Assembly (NCBI GenBank): GCA_002633005.1
Contig: NMRA01000024.1
Span: 451,803 to 515,802 of the forward strand
Reading direction: 5' to 3'
Length of the DNA stretch: 64,000 nucleotides
Source of the DNA: Phoronis australis
Lineage: Eukaryota > Phoronida > Phoronidae
In this document: piece by piece, positions 1 to 11,861 of the stretch
Layout of the letters: each line of letters starts with the position of its first letter
Numbering within the stretch: the stretch's first letter is position 1
Translations under genes and position numbers: made by a program
The notes under the pieces: model-generated
Seen by the model: the letters and a program-made list of their open reading frames with translations, nothing else
What the model was told of the DNA's origin: nothing
The model's database searches: none

Positions 1-131
1 GCCTATTGTGTGTGAAGGGCACCTCTGATTTACAACTTTGCCCAACATTCTAAGCCAGTAGAGGGACTAGTTACCCCTCCATGCCCAAAATGGAACATTT
101 TTGTTTTGTTTTCGTTGCAATGTTTTCGTAG

Positions 132-3100
132 GATGCCTTTTGACGAGATGGTGAGAGAGTTTGACGAGATGGGCATATGCCATCTTACACCTGATTCACT
201 GACGGAGGAGGTGGCTGTTGATACGGTAGGTTAATGATAACATAATATTTTAAAATTGTTCTGTGATATGCTGCCGTTTATAAACACAGAATAAACCTAA
301 CAAACTATACAGTAATTTTAAAGTTCAACGTCACAATTCTCCCATAGGGTCTACTAAATGGTTTCATGAACTGGTTGTGCAGTCCTTCATATGTATTTTG
401 ACTTGAATTACATTTTAACTCAACGCCATTCGACAGAAAAAGGTTCCGTGGAAGATGACGTCATACAACGACAGCTGGGTTAAAAAAGTGAACGCTGGTG
501 GTGCTGGCAATCCTCCAAATCAAGGTAAAGACTTCGATTTCTCTAGTGCCGGAAAGTGAATTTCTGACACTACGCTCTTAAAAATTAATTAAAATATCCG
601 GAAAATGTGACGTTTTGCACCGTTCTAGTACCCCCAAGCCCGGCGGTACTTTTGGAAACGGGGCCTACTGTGCCCTCGATATCCGTCGACATGAAATGAG
701 GACCAATCCGTGGTTGTGGTTAAGAAAATTTACGGTACCAATTGCGGAGTTACAGCTGAATCAGTTGAACGGTTGTGCATGTTCGGATATTAGTCAGACC
801 AAATCCTACTGGGATTGATAGAGGTAACAGGAATGGCCGATTGATCTTTGTATCGTGCGGGTCCAATATAATATCGAAGTAGAGACAACACTAAATAGAA
901 TTTACATTAGTTGCAATTACGTCGGCCGGTGTTGCAACATCCGCACATAAAACTCTTTTTATGTTGCAATTACGGTGTTTTGACGTCAGTGTGACATCTT
1001 TGCAGTGACATAGAACTCTTATTTTTCGCGATTACGGCTTCCCGACCTCAATACAACAAGCAGAAAAACATTTCATTGCACTGCGGTGCCCGCACAAAGG
1101 CATTAAACGTACACAACCTACATCGACCAGCTTTCTTGCGCAACGATGTACAAGGCCTTGGCTGGCTTGAATTCAAAATTCCATATACCAAAAGCGACAA
1201 AGATGTAAGCATTGTGCAGTTGCATATTGAGATGGAGCTGTGTCCTAGAAAATTATTCTTTTGTCAACAAATTTTTCCTTAATGTAGATCGACTTATGTA
1301 CTACGTTCAAATAGTATCAACTGTCGTCTGCTTCAGATTTGTACTGGATAAACCCTCAATACAAAGTTGAGCTGGTAACACCCGACTCGGACAACAATGA
1401 TGGACTGTGTACATTGGTGGCGTCGTTGATGGAGAAAGAAAAAAGGTCAGGGCAGCAGGTTGACCTAGCAACAGGATTGGACATTTTTGAGGTAATCTGA
1501 TGTTTATCAGATGCTGTGTTTCTGTTTTATTTTTGAAGTTACATAAGAGAGATCTGAAATGACATTTCAGAACGCCGTATCTAGGTTAACGGAATGAACT
1601 TTTTTAAAAGTAATTAAAATTAGTGAATATCAATTTTGGTTAGATGCACAAACATCTGACATTAATTATTTAGATGCGGCCAAATGTACCAACCGAACTT
1701 TTAAACGCAAAGAATCTCGACCTTCGAGCAATGAAAATTGTCAAGAGGACTGACATGTACGCTTACAAAAGAGAAGTGAGCCACCATCTGCGCGTGAAAC
1801 CAGGAAAGTACGTCATTATTCCCTCAACGTTTCGCCCAGGAATGGAAGGGAATTTCCTGCTTCGAATCTACACGCAAAAGGAAGCTCCATCTAGGTGAGT
1901 TATGAGCACTGAATAGTTTGTAAGTGATGCTATACAGCTACCAGTTGGAATTTTACGAAGAACGGTAGCAACCTATTCGTCTCCTTCGTCGCACAATGGC
2001 AGTTCTTCGGTCTTATGAAGTTGCTGGATTGTAAAAAGGCATTCGGTCCTGGAAACATTTTTAGATGGTGAAGATACGAGTTTCTCCGTTGTTGTCCAAC
2101 AGGATGTCTCTGAATGATGTAGCCTTGGTCTTGCGTTAAGTTACTTGCCGTTCAGTAACTGGATGGGTGCTCATGGTATCCTCGTTTGAATGCATCTTCC
2201 TTTTGTCTTACAAATACAAACACCATTTTAGAACAATAGGGTTAGCATTCGTGCGGAACTCGTAAAACTGTTATTACAGGATTTTATTCAACCCTATTAA
2301 CTTGAAACTTCGCATTGCACTGCAACTGTTTCACGATCGCTTTTTTCATTATTCACTGACCCTTGGACTATTTTCCAAGAGTATTGTGGAGACGACGGAA
2401 ATAATGGTTTTCATCTCCTTACAGAGTAATCGACAGCAGTACGGGACCAGCTTCACCCGTAAGTTTTCTGCAGTTCTGTGTGCTACCAACATAACAGTGG
2501 GTTTTCGTGAAAAGAATCCTACGTTGACAACCTCTCCCGGTCGAAATTGGGCAACTTGACTGGTTTGCGTACTTCAAAATCTGCCGACGTTGATTAAAGA
2601 TATATGCTGTTTTTTTATTACATCTCCTCAGGCTGCAGGTGTTATCGTTCTCTAGATAATCGGACCCGTCATAAACACACTGAGGGAGGGCGACAATAGT
2701 ATCTTTAAATTTTCGTTTAAATAGTGTATTCGAATAGTTCGTGAAAAATACACGTGATTGGGTTTTTGAATATTGGAAATTTGGCAAAAAATGTGCCTTT
2801 TACAAACTAAATGTTTTTATAATGTTGCCATGTTATGTTCCTCATTAATTCTGGTGGGTGTACAACATAATTGGACCGCCATGCAGTTGTTGGATTTTGA
2901 GGCAAGCGTCATCGTACACTTGTTGGCATGTTTAAGGTTAGCTCGTTTTAAAGTTTATGACTTAAGTCTATAACCAAACCACATAATAAAATTTAAGTCG
3001 CAGTGTACGTAGCCTTTTTGTACTATTTAAGATAACAAAAGGGCTCATTTTTGTGATTGACAGGAGAAACCAGTTCAACAAAAGGACATTCGTCTCATTT

Positions 3101-3715
3101 TCAACAAGTTTGCTGGAACGGATGAGGCCTTGGACGCGAAAGAATTGTCTCATGTTTTAAATGACTACTTCGAAGATGGTACGTCGTATACACTTTCGTA
3201 ATCGTGTACTAAGAAACAATACATAAAACACATACATTCAGTCACACTAATATCACACAAGTAGACACATGCATACATACATTCATTCATACGTAGGTAC
3301 ATACATGTAAACAAACACACATACATACACGCTTACGTATACATACACACATGGATTCATTCATACATACGTACATTTATAAGGCGTATATGTATACTAT
3401 ATGTACACGCATACCTACATTGAATACTACACTGGCTTCAGCTCGGAAACATATGCGCTCTTGTACGGGCACAGATGCAACAATTGTCCAATGTTCATTG
3501 CGAAAACGAAAAGAAACTAAATACGTGAATAAATGATACACTTGTATTAATGTTCAATTTGTTTTCACATTGAATGTCCGGCAGTTGTTACATCGTGTGC
3601 CTATGCGAAAGTGCGTGTCATTCCTAGTTTAGCAGAGGTCTCTGGGAAACCTATAGAAACCTCAGTAGTGAACAGTAATACCACTTGCTTAATTTGCTGC
3701 CAACATGCTCAAGCA

Positions 3716-3783
<68 letters not shown>

Positions 3784-6700
3784 TGAGTGCGTAGGCCTAC
3801 ATGAACTTATGATATACACGATAGTGTTGTTGATCGTAAGCTTTCATGCTCACTCTTTCGAATTGTCGGAATATTTGTCAATCCTCCATAGGGCAACTAT
3901 ACTCTAGTCCCATGACTAGTTTAAATTTTATTTATAAGAAATGAACTCAAGAATTTCACTTGTAGGTCATCGCACTTCATCCATTTGACTGGGAACAAAT
4001 TTGATTTTCCAGATATTGAAGACGACGGATTTTCAGTGGAAGCTGCTCGAAGTGTTATACCAAAGTACGATGTATCCTTGAATAATAAATCGAGTCTCAT
4101 CGTTATTCTGTACTACAGTCACTTTCACATAGGATCATCAACGAATGTGACTCAAAACGTAGCCGCCCTAACTATCCATCCTAAACTATACCACAATTGC
4201 TTCCTCATAACAAAAGACATCAGTACGCGAATCCCACAGACATCCACTTAGCGCCCTCCAAAACGTCACTTTTTGAAAAATCCTTGGTTTAATGCGGTCA
4301 TATGTAAAAGCTATTTTACAGTAGATTCTTAGTATTTCTTGTGAGGCTTTAGGAGGGTCGTTTATGGATTCTACGTCTATTTGAGGAAAATATGTTAGAA
4401 CTTTACGTTCATCAAAGTCAAGGGGAAGACGATTTTGTTTTTGCTTCCTAATATCAAGAGTTAAACCTTACTTTCCTATTCCGAGCTCACAGTACGACTT
4501 TAGCGGACTGATCGCGTATGCCGAGGTAACAAAATTAATAAAAGACATGGATTTGTGGAAGGTAAGCATACAATTCAACCCCGGTTTCTTCGTGTGTTAG
4601 TGGTGCCCTTAATATGGTCGCGTGGAAATCGTACATTTATGTAACCATGAGTACGAAATTCTTTTAATGAAACAAGGTCCGACAGAAAAGTGTTCTGTAG
4701 GGCTATGGCCCGGGGTCTAAGTTTTGTACTCAAGATCTTACTCGAAATTATTTTTGCCTTTGCCGCCCTACTTTTGTGTGAGTTCAAGATAAGCGTTTGC
4801 GCTTTAGAGCAGTTTGGGTTGCGCATAATGAGTGTTTAGTCCAAGTTCTCACTCTCGAGTTAAAACTAATAGTTTTAATGCCGGGGTCTTTAAGTACAAA
4901 TTAGACACAGTCATTCAATCATTCAAGTAAACCATGTTGTATGCAAACACAGAATAACAGACACTTTTCTTGAGTTTACACAAAAGTAAAATGGAAAATG
5001 GCAAAAAATCGAGTTTGAGTACAAAGATTTAAACCTGGACCCATTTTTGCGACAGCTAAAATGCTAACTAACTGTTTTTACCGTAGTAGTATGCGACTGA
5101 AGTTTGCATGCCCTTAGCCATACGATATAAATGTGATTAGAAAGCTAAGTCAACACGTTTGTTATTATGGTCCCATTTTTCAGTGCTATGTTGTGAAGAT
5201 CGGTCGCTAGTGTCGCCCTCGGTTCTGTTAGTACATCTATAATCCTCATTATCATCTGGATAATACGGAATGATTGAAGGTACCCCCAGCGACGTCCTCC
5301 AAGATTTCGAAATAGTGAAGACCAGTCTACATTTCAGAACCCCACATTTCCGGGCAAAACTTTTAAGGACGTCATACACACGTCGGTCATCATTCAATAT
5401 CAAATATCTATATCTTCTCTGATAGGCATGATACACGTCTGTTTTGCCTTAATCGAAAGCAACTGTTCAATATTTCAGAGTTCTTTTTACCACGCAGACG
5501 TCAACAAGTCTGGAAATGTGGACATCGGTGAACTCGACACCTTGCTCAAGCTGATTGGTACGTAAACGAATATAACTACCATTTTTATATCTCGTTATGT
5601 ACCAAATGATACCAAAACTAGTCGTGATGATTTAGCATATAAATTCTTGTCAACTCGTTATTGTAACGCCATTCTCATGACTACTTAAAAAAGCAACGAT
5701 CAAGTAAAGAAAAAAAATTTAGCATTCAAATATATTATTATCCACAAGCTCCATTTTTGTATGGCATGACATTCAAAGAAGAATCCGAATAAAGGGCCCC
5801 ATATGCTGACTGAATAGTCCTGAATATTGGAGAATTTGCAATTTTGTGAACATGCAGAAGATTTCGCCAAAATAGTAGTGCTAAGCACTAGTTTTCGTGA
5901 GATGCAAATTTCGGTTTTGCGCCACCCGTATCTGACTTACTCTCGGATGCTCCAGGGAAAGCCGCCAGAAATTTTCAAAAAACGATTCAATATGGCTACC
6001 ATAACAACACTCAAAAAAGCAGGCTTCTTACAAATCAGACCACCTATCAGCTTCGTTGTTGTTAACAACAAAAAAATATCTTTTGACAACGTAAGTGTTT
6101 TAAAACTAGTATCGAGCCGCTCCAACGAGATGTCAATTTTCTTCAAGCCCAACACCGCCTTCTAATCTGGGTAATGAATAAATTGTGATGAAATTGTGTG
6201 GCATAAACCAAAAGCCGGTTTTCAGCAGCTTTTAATATTCGTTTCTGCAAAATGGCCCCTGCGTTGAGATTGTTCTTGTCAACTTAATGATCATTTTGTT
6301 GTATTCACTTGAGATTTTTTCTCTCTCTTCTAGGACTGAATTTGAGCCGACGAGTTCTAGGTGCCACTGTGAGACGTTACAGAGGAAAAACGGAGCGTCT
6401 GAATTTCCAAGACTATATCGTTTGCCTTTGCAGAATATTGAACATGCATTGTAAGTGAATATATTATCACACCCACATTGCTCAAAAGGGTACGATTCTA
6501 TGCTGGACTACAGGTCACCGCACGGTCGCAATAGTTATACTTCGGAAAATTATATTCGAATATTAGGCTATGGGATCATATTCGAGATCCCTCCATTTTT
6601 AAATGTTCCCATGTTTTCGCCTATGAGATTATGACCTATCTTTAGAAAGCGTGCTGTATTTTTTCTTTTATTTCGTTCTTTATTGAATGTTTTCATGGGG

Positions 6701-7568
6701 TGGTTTCAGGCAACCTTTAATTTATTGGCTTTGTGATTACTTACTGGCTGATTGACAGAAAGCACTACTAGAAAAAAGATAACGACTTCTTGCCTTATTT
6801 CTCAATAAACAGTATGACTGCCTATTCGAATAAGCCATGGTCTTATGTTCGGGATCTTGTCATTTTTAAAAATTCCCAGAAAATACATTTTTTCGTCAAA
6901 TAGCTATTGCGAAGTTTTAAGGTACACATTAGCTTTGCTGTTCTGGAGTCCGATTTTCTTTGCAACCGTTTACAGTTCAGACTAAGTTCACGAAAAATGA
7001 TCTTTACCAGCAATAACCATTATACGTCAAATGAGACGATACAATCATGGGCTATGCGTTGTTTCAAGTATGTCGTCTCATTCTCTGATGATGATTGGTG
7101 TTGAACTGAAACGTTGGGCAATACACTGGTTATTGTGCGACTGACTATTGCGAAGGCAGATGTCTTCTCCATTCGTTGTCATAGGAGCCAAACGCTAGGT
7201 TACCAGAAAACAATCACTTTTCTCGTTTGCAGCATTATTCTACGACAACGTTCCGATGGGGAAGGACAAAGCAGAGATGACTCTTGATGAGGTAATGAAC
7301 ACCACCAACATTAAGACATTTTTATAGTAAAACTCATTCGAGTGCTTACGCTGTGAGCACATCAATTCAAATTTAATTTAATTTGCGCATAAGTCACATT
7401 TATCAGTTCGTTTGTCTATCAAAGTGGCCCTGCACCATTTTAAATAATGACGCAAGAGATCAGGTTCCTTTCACCTTCATTGTGTGGGGTGCTACACGTG
7501 TCTTTTGCTGTCACATATAGGTGAGATTTTCTTTCTTTCAGTGGATGTACCAAGCCATGTACTACTGA
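132..7568 (+). CDS. Calpain, 3' part of gene (protease-core end, C2-like domain, penta-EF-hand domain)
   Basis: Calpains are calcium-activated cytosolic cysteine proteases. Twelve exons join in frame with GT-AG introns: 132-225, 437-524, 1337-1491, 1674-1894, 2425-2458, 3064-3178, 4013-4071, 4493-4561, 5479-5557, 6334-6450, 7233-7291, 7542-7568 (TGA). They give 371 residues. The first two exons carry the end of the protease core (W)MPFDEMVREFDEMGICHLTPD and the linker GGAGNPPNQ. Exons 3-4 are the C2-like domain III (DLYWINPQYKVEL, KPGKYVIIPSTFRPG). The remainder is a penta-EF-hand domain: EF1 around FNKFAGTDEALDAKEL, EF2 loop DYDFSGLIAYAE formed across an exon junction, EF3 loop DVNKSGNVDIGE, a degenerate EF4, and EF5 ending in WMYQAMYY. 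The exon sizes 69-79-117-59-27 match, from memory, those of vertebrate classical calpains. The catalytic Cys, His and Asn exons lie before the window. The paralogue number cannot be assigned. Confidence 0.93.
3225..3420 (+). repeat. CATA/ACAT-rich simple repeat (calpain intron)
   Basis: Imperfect ACATACAT and CATTCATTCATA repeats in the calpain intron after exon 3064-3178. Confidence 0.85.
3713..3784 (+). repeat. (TGCG)n tetranucleotide microsatellite (calpain intron)
   Basis: About 18 near-perfect units. The Ala-Cys-Val-Arg repeat in the overlapping open frame is an artefact of the 4-base period (12-base protein period). Confidence 0.95.
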
Positions 7569-8150
7569 AATGCGTGCGCATACACAGGACTGCTCGTCAT
7601 CCAGACACCTGTGTGTGAGCTGGAGAAAAACTTTTAGGTCTACATCTATGTATCGATCTGAAGTATAGTTTTGGGTTTTAGAGTAGTGGTGATGGAATTG
7701 TAAGAATCTGGGTTTTGGAATAGGAGTTAATTTACATTCTAATGATAAGGTTTTGGGTATTTTTATATTTTTGTCAACGTTTTTACTCTCCTTTTTGCAC
7801 TGCCGGTGTGTAACAGAGTACTACTTCATTAGTTAAAGCATGCCATTGCTCAGCTTAGACAATTATATGTAGTTAAGAAATTAAATAGATTTCTATTTAA
7901 ATTTTTCTCGCCTTTTAAAAATATCTGTTAATGCAATTTGTTGCAAAATAATCAGTAATATACTTTTATTTCTTCTCCTGACGTTTTTCTTCACAGACCT
8001 GACCAATCACGATATATATATCTGCCTCTGTGCTGAGATATATAGTTAACTTAATAGTATATCTTTGTAAACTTACAATTTAAGCGTAATAACATGACGG
8101 TTTAACAGTTTTATAAAATCATACTAAAACAAGTCATGACTTTAAATAAA
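7569..8150 (+). other. Calpain 3' UTR and candidate poly(A) signals
   Basis: AT-rich sequence follows the calpain stop. Two candidate poly(A) signals are present: ATTAAA at 7880-7885 and AATAAA at 8145-8150. I cannot tell which is used. No open frame of note occurs here. The stretch leads into the 3' end of the oppositely oriented mTERF gene, so the two genes converge with under 1 kb between stop codons. Confidence 0.5.
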
Positions 8151-8396
8151 CAATACAAAAAGTCCAGATCCTACTTAACTGGATGAGAGACAGTTAGACT
8201 GTGTGTCTTCCCTACTGAACCATATAAAAATCTAGTTATCAAACCAGTCACTGGTGAAATATTGCCTCTGTCAAAATCCCATACTTCTGTATGAAATAAC
8301 TGGAGTGGTCCTCAAGTCTTTGGCAACCTCATCACAGAAAGCAGAAAATAATTGTTAGTATTAAACATTAGCAGTCAACAAGCAGCAAAACTGTCG

Positions 8397-8402
8397 TTTA
8401 TT
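8397..8402 (-). promoter_or_regulatory. Candidate poly(A) signal of the mTERF gene
   Basis: Read on the minus strand this is AATAAA, about 113 bases past the mTERF stop codon, a plausible distance for a short 3' UTR. It is a motif match only. Confidence 0.4.
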
Positions 8403-8514
8403 TCCAGACTGGTACAAGCACTTGCACTAAAGTTATGGGAATCACCCAGAAAATATCACCAATTCAACAGTGAAACCTTGCACCAATTAAACCGTATTTA
8501 TCTGAAAACTCATA

Positions 8515-9663
8515 TCAAACAGTCCGGCCAACAATTTTGACAAATTGCCTAGAATCCACCTGAAGAAAGTAGACACTACACGGTAAGTTATTGATATTCA
8601 ATAATTCATTGTACCTGGACTTCAGTGTGTCTAAACTGAAGTTCAACACTTTGGGATGCTTAATCACATCAGCCGGACTAAACATGCACTCGGACAACAA
8701 ATAATCTAGATTGCTCTTTAGCTTAACAAGTCGGATTTTGCTAAGTTTTGGATGGGCCTCAAACAGAGTTTCAACGCTTCCAACGTCACACTTAAGTCTC
8801 GATGCTAAGTAATTCATTTTACCACCAAACTGACGACTAATTTCAAGCTCGACCTTATGACTCTCCAAACTTCTCCCAAACAAACATTCTGGACATTTTA
8901 GCAAATTAATGTAGGCTCTACAGTTCTCAGGGGTGATGCCAGTTGTCTCTAAAATTTTGACCCTGTAACGCAACGTATCCAAGGGGAAACCCAGCACCCA
9001 TATTTTAGCTCGAATCTCTTCTGGGGGCACATTATGAGCCAAGAGCAGTTCAATTTTAGGAGCTATCGTTGAAATCTTGGAGTTACGAATAACTCGGTGA
9101 CTTTCCATAAGCTTCTCAACTTCTTCACGCGTGCAATACAACCAGTCTGCTAATGCCTCCGATGGTGATTCATGATCACCTAAAGCAGTCTTCGTCTTGT
9201 CAAACTCATTCATGATTCGATCGAACACTTTAACAGAACACGTTAGCATTCTCACAGTCACAGGGTCTACGCGCGCATTGTGCAGCACTTTCAGTCGAGC
9301 CGACAGTGTGATACACGATCTTGAGAAAACCTGGGGATATTTCGTAATCTCTTCCAAGGAAATACCGCCAGACACCAACATGTCTGCCACAGCCACCATC
9401 TTGACCTTGTCAGTTGTCAACAGTCGAGGATATTTGTTGGAAAGATCTTGAGCATCCTCCAAATTGACTCGAAGCAGATTTGAAAGAAAATCCACACCAT
9501 TCGTGTTTGTGAACAATCCGCTGCAGTCTGTTGTACGTTTGGCTGTAGTGCCCATATATCTGCACAAAGCAATGATGCATGGCTTAGGTTGTTGTCCCAA
9601 ACACTGGTGCATGCAAGCTTGACTGGCCTGCCAACATCCGAAGCTCACATACTTTGCCGACAT
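8515..9663 (-). CDS. Mitochondrial transcription termination factor (mTERF) family protein, MTERF1/2-like
   Basis: The single coding exon encodes 382 residues. mTERF proteins are helical-repeat proteins of the mitochondrial matrix that bind mitochondrial DNA or rRNA and affect transcription, termination or ribosome assembly. The protein shows repeated roughly 30-residue units with the family's hydrophobic spacing and prolines, for example DMLVSGGISLEEITKYPQVF, LLLAHNVPPEEIRAKIWVLG and LLSECMFSPADVIKHPKVL, followed by LDTLKSRYNEL near the C terminus. Length fits MTERF1/2-type proteins. The first 45 residues are rich in Ala/Ser/Cys with Arg/Lys and few acids, compatible with a weak mitochondrial presequence. 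The ATG at 9663 is preceded 15 bases upstream by an in-frame TGA, just after a candidate splice acceptor (first exon base 9679), which supports this start and suggests a 5' UTR intron. Assignment among MTERF1, MTERF2 or an invertebrate mTTF/mtDBP-type protein is uncertain. Confidence 0.9.
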   Translation of the reverse strand: MSAKYVSFGCWQASQACMHQCLGQQPKPCIIALCRYMGTTAKRTTDCSGLFTNTNGVDFLSNLLRVNLEDAQDLSNKYPRLLTTDKVKMVAVADMLVSGGISLEEITKYPQVFSRSCITLSARLKVLHNARVDPVTVRMLTCSVKVFDRIMNEFDKTKTALGDHESPSEALADWLYCTREEVEKLMESHRVIRNSKISTIAPKIELLLAHNVPPEEIRAKIWVLGFPLDTLRYRVKILETTGITPENCRAYINLLKCPECLFGRSLESHKVELEISRQFGGKMNYLASRLKCDVGSVETLFEAHPKLSKIRLVKLKSNLDYLLSECMFSPADVIKHPKVLNFSLDTLKSRYNELLNINNLPCSVYFLQVDSRQFVKIVGRTV

Positions 9664-11199
9664 TAGCCTAGGTAGTCACCTGAAAAATAAGAATTTACTA
9701 TCTATTTAGGAAAGATTTTATTTTTACAATTTGGACTACGTTGCGGACTGGATCGAGTTCTGTACTGCTTATATTAATAAAAAATACTTGCAGGTCTGGT
9801 AAACGTTGTACCATACGTGCACCGGCCGCTGGCACTGATCACCAGCTTGATATTATGTCGTGTTGTAGTTGCATTGGCAGCAGCATTACAGTAAAATCTC
9901 GCCAATTTCAAACCAAAATAATTACCGAAATCGTATTATTTCATTTTAAGGGCTTCTAACATTGTTGTGAATGCCCACAATTTCTCAAGACATTTTCTAT
10001 TGGTAGCTATGGTACAGAACTTGGATATGGCAAATCATCATTCTGGTACTACCGGTATTATTTAGGAAAAATTGTGTTAGGCACCTAAAGTAAATTTCAC
10101 CTGTCAGCCATGATATTGTGTCTTAAATTGGTGAGATTTCACCGCAGTGTGTTTAATTACAAGTGATTTTTGGTACGTAAATAACAAATACCTAATTGGT
10201 CTACAGAAGGCCCTGGGAGGTGGGTTTTATCGAGTACCGTGACATGGAGTGTTTAGAAAACAATGAAAACCAGTCAGTCAGCTAACATAGTACAGCTTCT
10301 CTCATTCAGAAGCTATTCCAGGCAGCAATCATGATCGTGCTGAAAATTAGATTAGATTTTTCTCTGTTGCAGAGTGGTCTGTGTCTGGGTAGCACAGCTA
10401 GGGGGGTGCAACTACTGCGTGTACAAATGTCCAGTAGCCAATTTGGCCATTTGGGCAACTGAATAAAGGACTGCTCGGAAAAAAGTTTGATTACGGGAGT
10501 ATTTGTTTAAGTTAGAAGGAATTAAAGACACCGACGACGTACTAAGGTGTCCCTCTATGTGGAAAAGGTAGTTTATAACAACGCGACACGTGATTTAATC
10601 TGAGTGTGAGGCATAATTTGCCGAAAAGCTTCCGGCGTATGAAGGACCTATTGGATGGCCACCGTCTCTGCTGCAGACAGTTGAGACCACAGGCACCTTT
10701 ATTCAACCACTCGTATGACACTACATGTTATAGCCTAGTGCATAACGGTGAGCGGCTGATGTCTGATGTGACTGTGAGCTCGGGTGCCTGTCTGTGCCTG
10801 AGCCTGCAGTGGGTGGTTGAGAACGACACGACAGGGGCAAGGTGATTTATCACACTTTTTACCTTCGTGACGGGCTTTATCTTCCCTTGCTTTATAAGTG
10901 GAGTGGGCGATTTCATTACCTTACGCTCACAAGTGCGTCTCTCTCAACAGTTACATTCACTTCTTTTTCCTCTGCTCTGGTGGCCCGCCGCCGCCGCCGC
11001 TCTTGTGTCGTCTTTCTATGATTGAGCGACTCCTATTGACAGAACTTGACACTGCCCACTGTCATAAATCAGCTGATGATTAATAAATCAGGTTTATTCG
11101 TTTATTTTTTCGTTTGTCTTCTTTTTGTTTTATGAGAATGTAAGTTTGTTCTTTGAAATGTGAATTAGTGCATTTCAACTAAAACATATTAATCTCACA
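9664..11199. other. Intergenic / 5' flanks between divergent mTERF and STPG2
   Basis: This is the head-to-head spacer of two genes. It holds the candidate mTERF 5' UTR splice acceptor at 9680-9682 (minus strand TTTTTCAG), one copy of repeat family A (about 9870-10180) and a short CCG run near 10985-11000. Several short open frames at 10.6-11.1 kb show no recognisable protein. I could not pick a core promoter. Confidence 0.5.
9870..10180 (+). repeat. Interspersed repeat family A, copy 1
   Basis: About 300 bases align by eye with 16440-16730 and 52625-52870 in the same orientation. Shared landmarks in order are a CCAATTTC..AAAATAATT block, a GGGCTTCTA block, GTGAATG.CCACAATTT, GGTAGCTATGGTACAGAACTTG, and a tail resembling ATTGTGTCTTAAATTGG. 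It carries no open frame that the other copies preserve. It is probably a non-autonomous transposon or SINE-like remnant; the family is not named here. Confidence 0.7.
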
Positions 11200-11376
11200 C
11201 TCTGTACGACAACCGTTAATCGGTCTCTAAGTCGCCATTTTTCTCTTGACAACGCATTGTGCAGTAAACAGTGGCTGTGAGTTCAGAGGATAAGCGAAAG
11301 TCGTCGTGTGTGCAAGGACTTTACAATTGTTAGGCTTGATACTTGTTGTAACTGTCATACGTTTCTGAATAAACAG
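11200..11376 (+). other. Probable STPG2 non-coding 5' exon
   Basis: A good splice donor (AACAG|GTAAG) follows 11376 and lies 485 bases before the acceptor at 11851-11857 that precedes the STPG2 start codon. No long open frame reads through it, so it would be a 5' UTR exon. The 5' boundary is a guess. Confidence 0.35.
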
Positions 11377-11861
11377 GTAAGAAGTTGACCACAAGTCCTA
11401 GTCGTATTTTGTTGTTTGGCGTATTCTTTTTAATTAATTCTAGCTGGATTCAGCAAGTAAGCCGTGTTGTGCCAGTGCCGTTGTGCGGTTCAGTCACCGT
11501 TCAGTGTCAACTTTGGTGGTTGCCCGTTTTGTAGTTAGCCCGTTTATCCTCATGTCTCATTCCAGCGCTATATGCTGTATAAATGTAGAAACCAGTAACC
11601 ACTACATTTCAACTTAGCTTGGCTCGGCATATAATTTGCTATGGAATGCGAAGCCATTGGACATAGCCTATGTCACTCCTATATGTCATAGGAGTGAATA
11701 CAACCCAAATTAATTAAGTTTGTAACCTTTTCACAAGAAGTTACCACGTAATTGCACTTATATGTCGAGATATCTTGGATTTTACCCATGGTTAACATGT
11801 GGGAAGTTTCATTTGTTTTCACAGAGATAATATTCATGCCTTGTCTTTCTATTGCAGGGTC

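Noticed and set aside
3611-3907. Protein with an Ala-Cys-Val-Arg tandem repeat
   Set aside because: It is a reading of the TGCG microsatellite inside a calpain intron.
3964-4012. Alternative calpain acceptor at 3961-3965 (TGTAG)
   Set aside because: Using it would insert HRTSSI-type residues followed by a TGA-containing frame. The acceptor ending at 4012 keeps the frame and gives the conserved DIEDDGFSVEAARS sequence.
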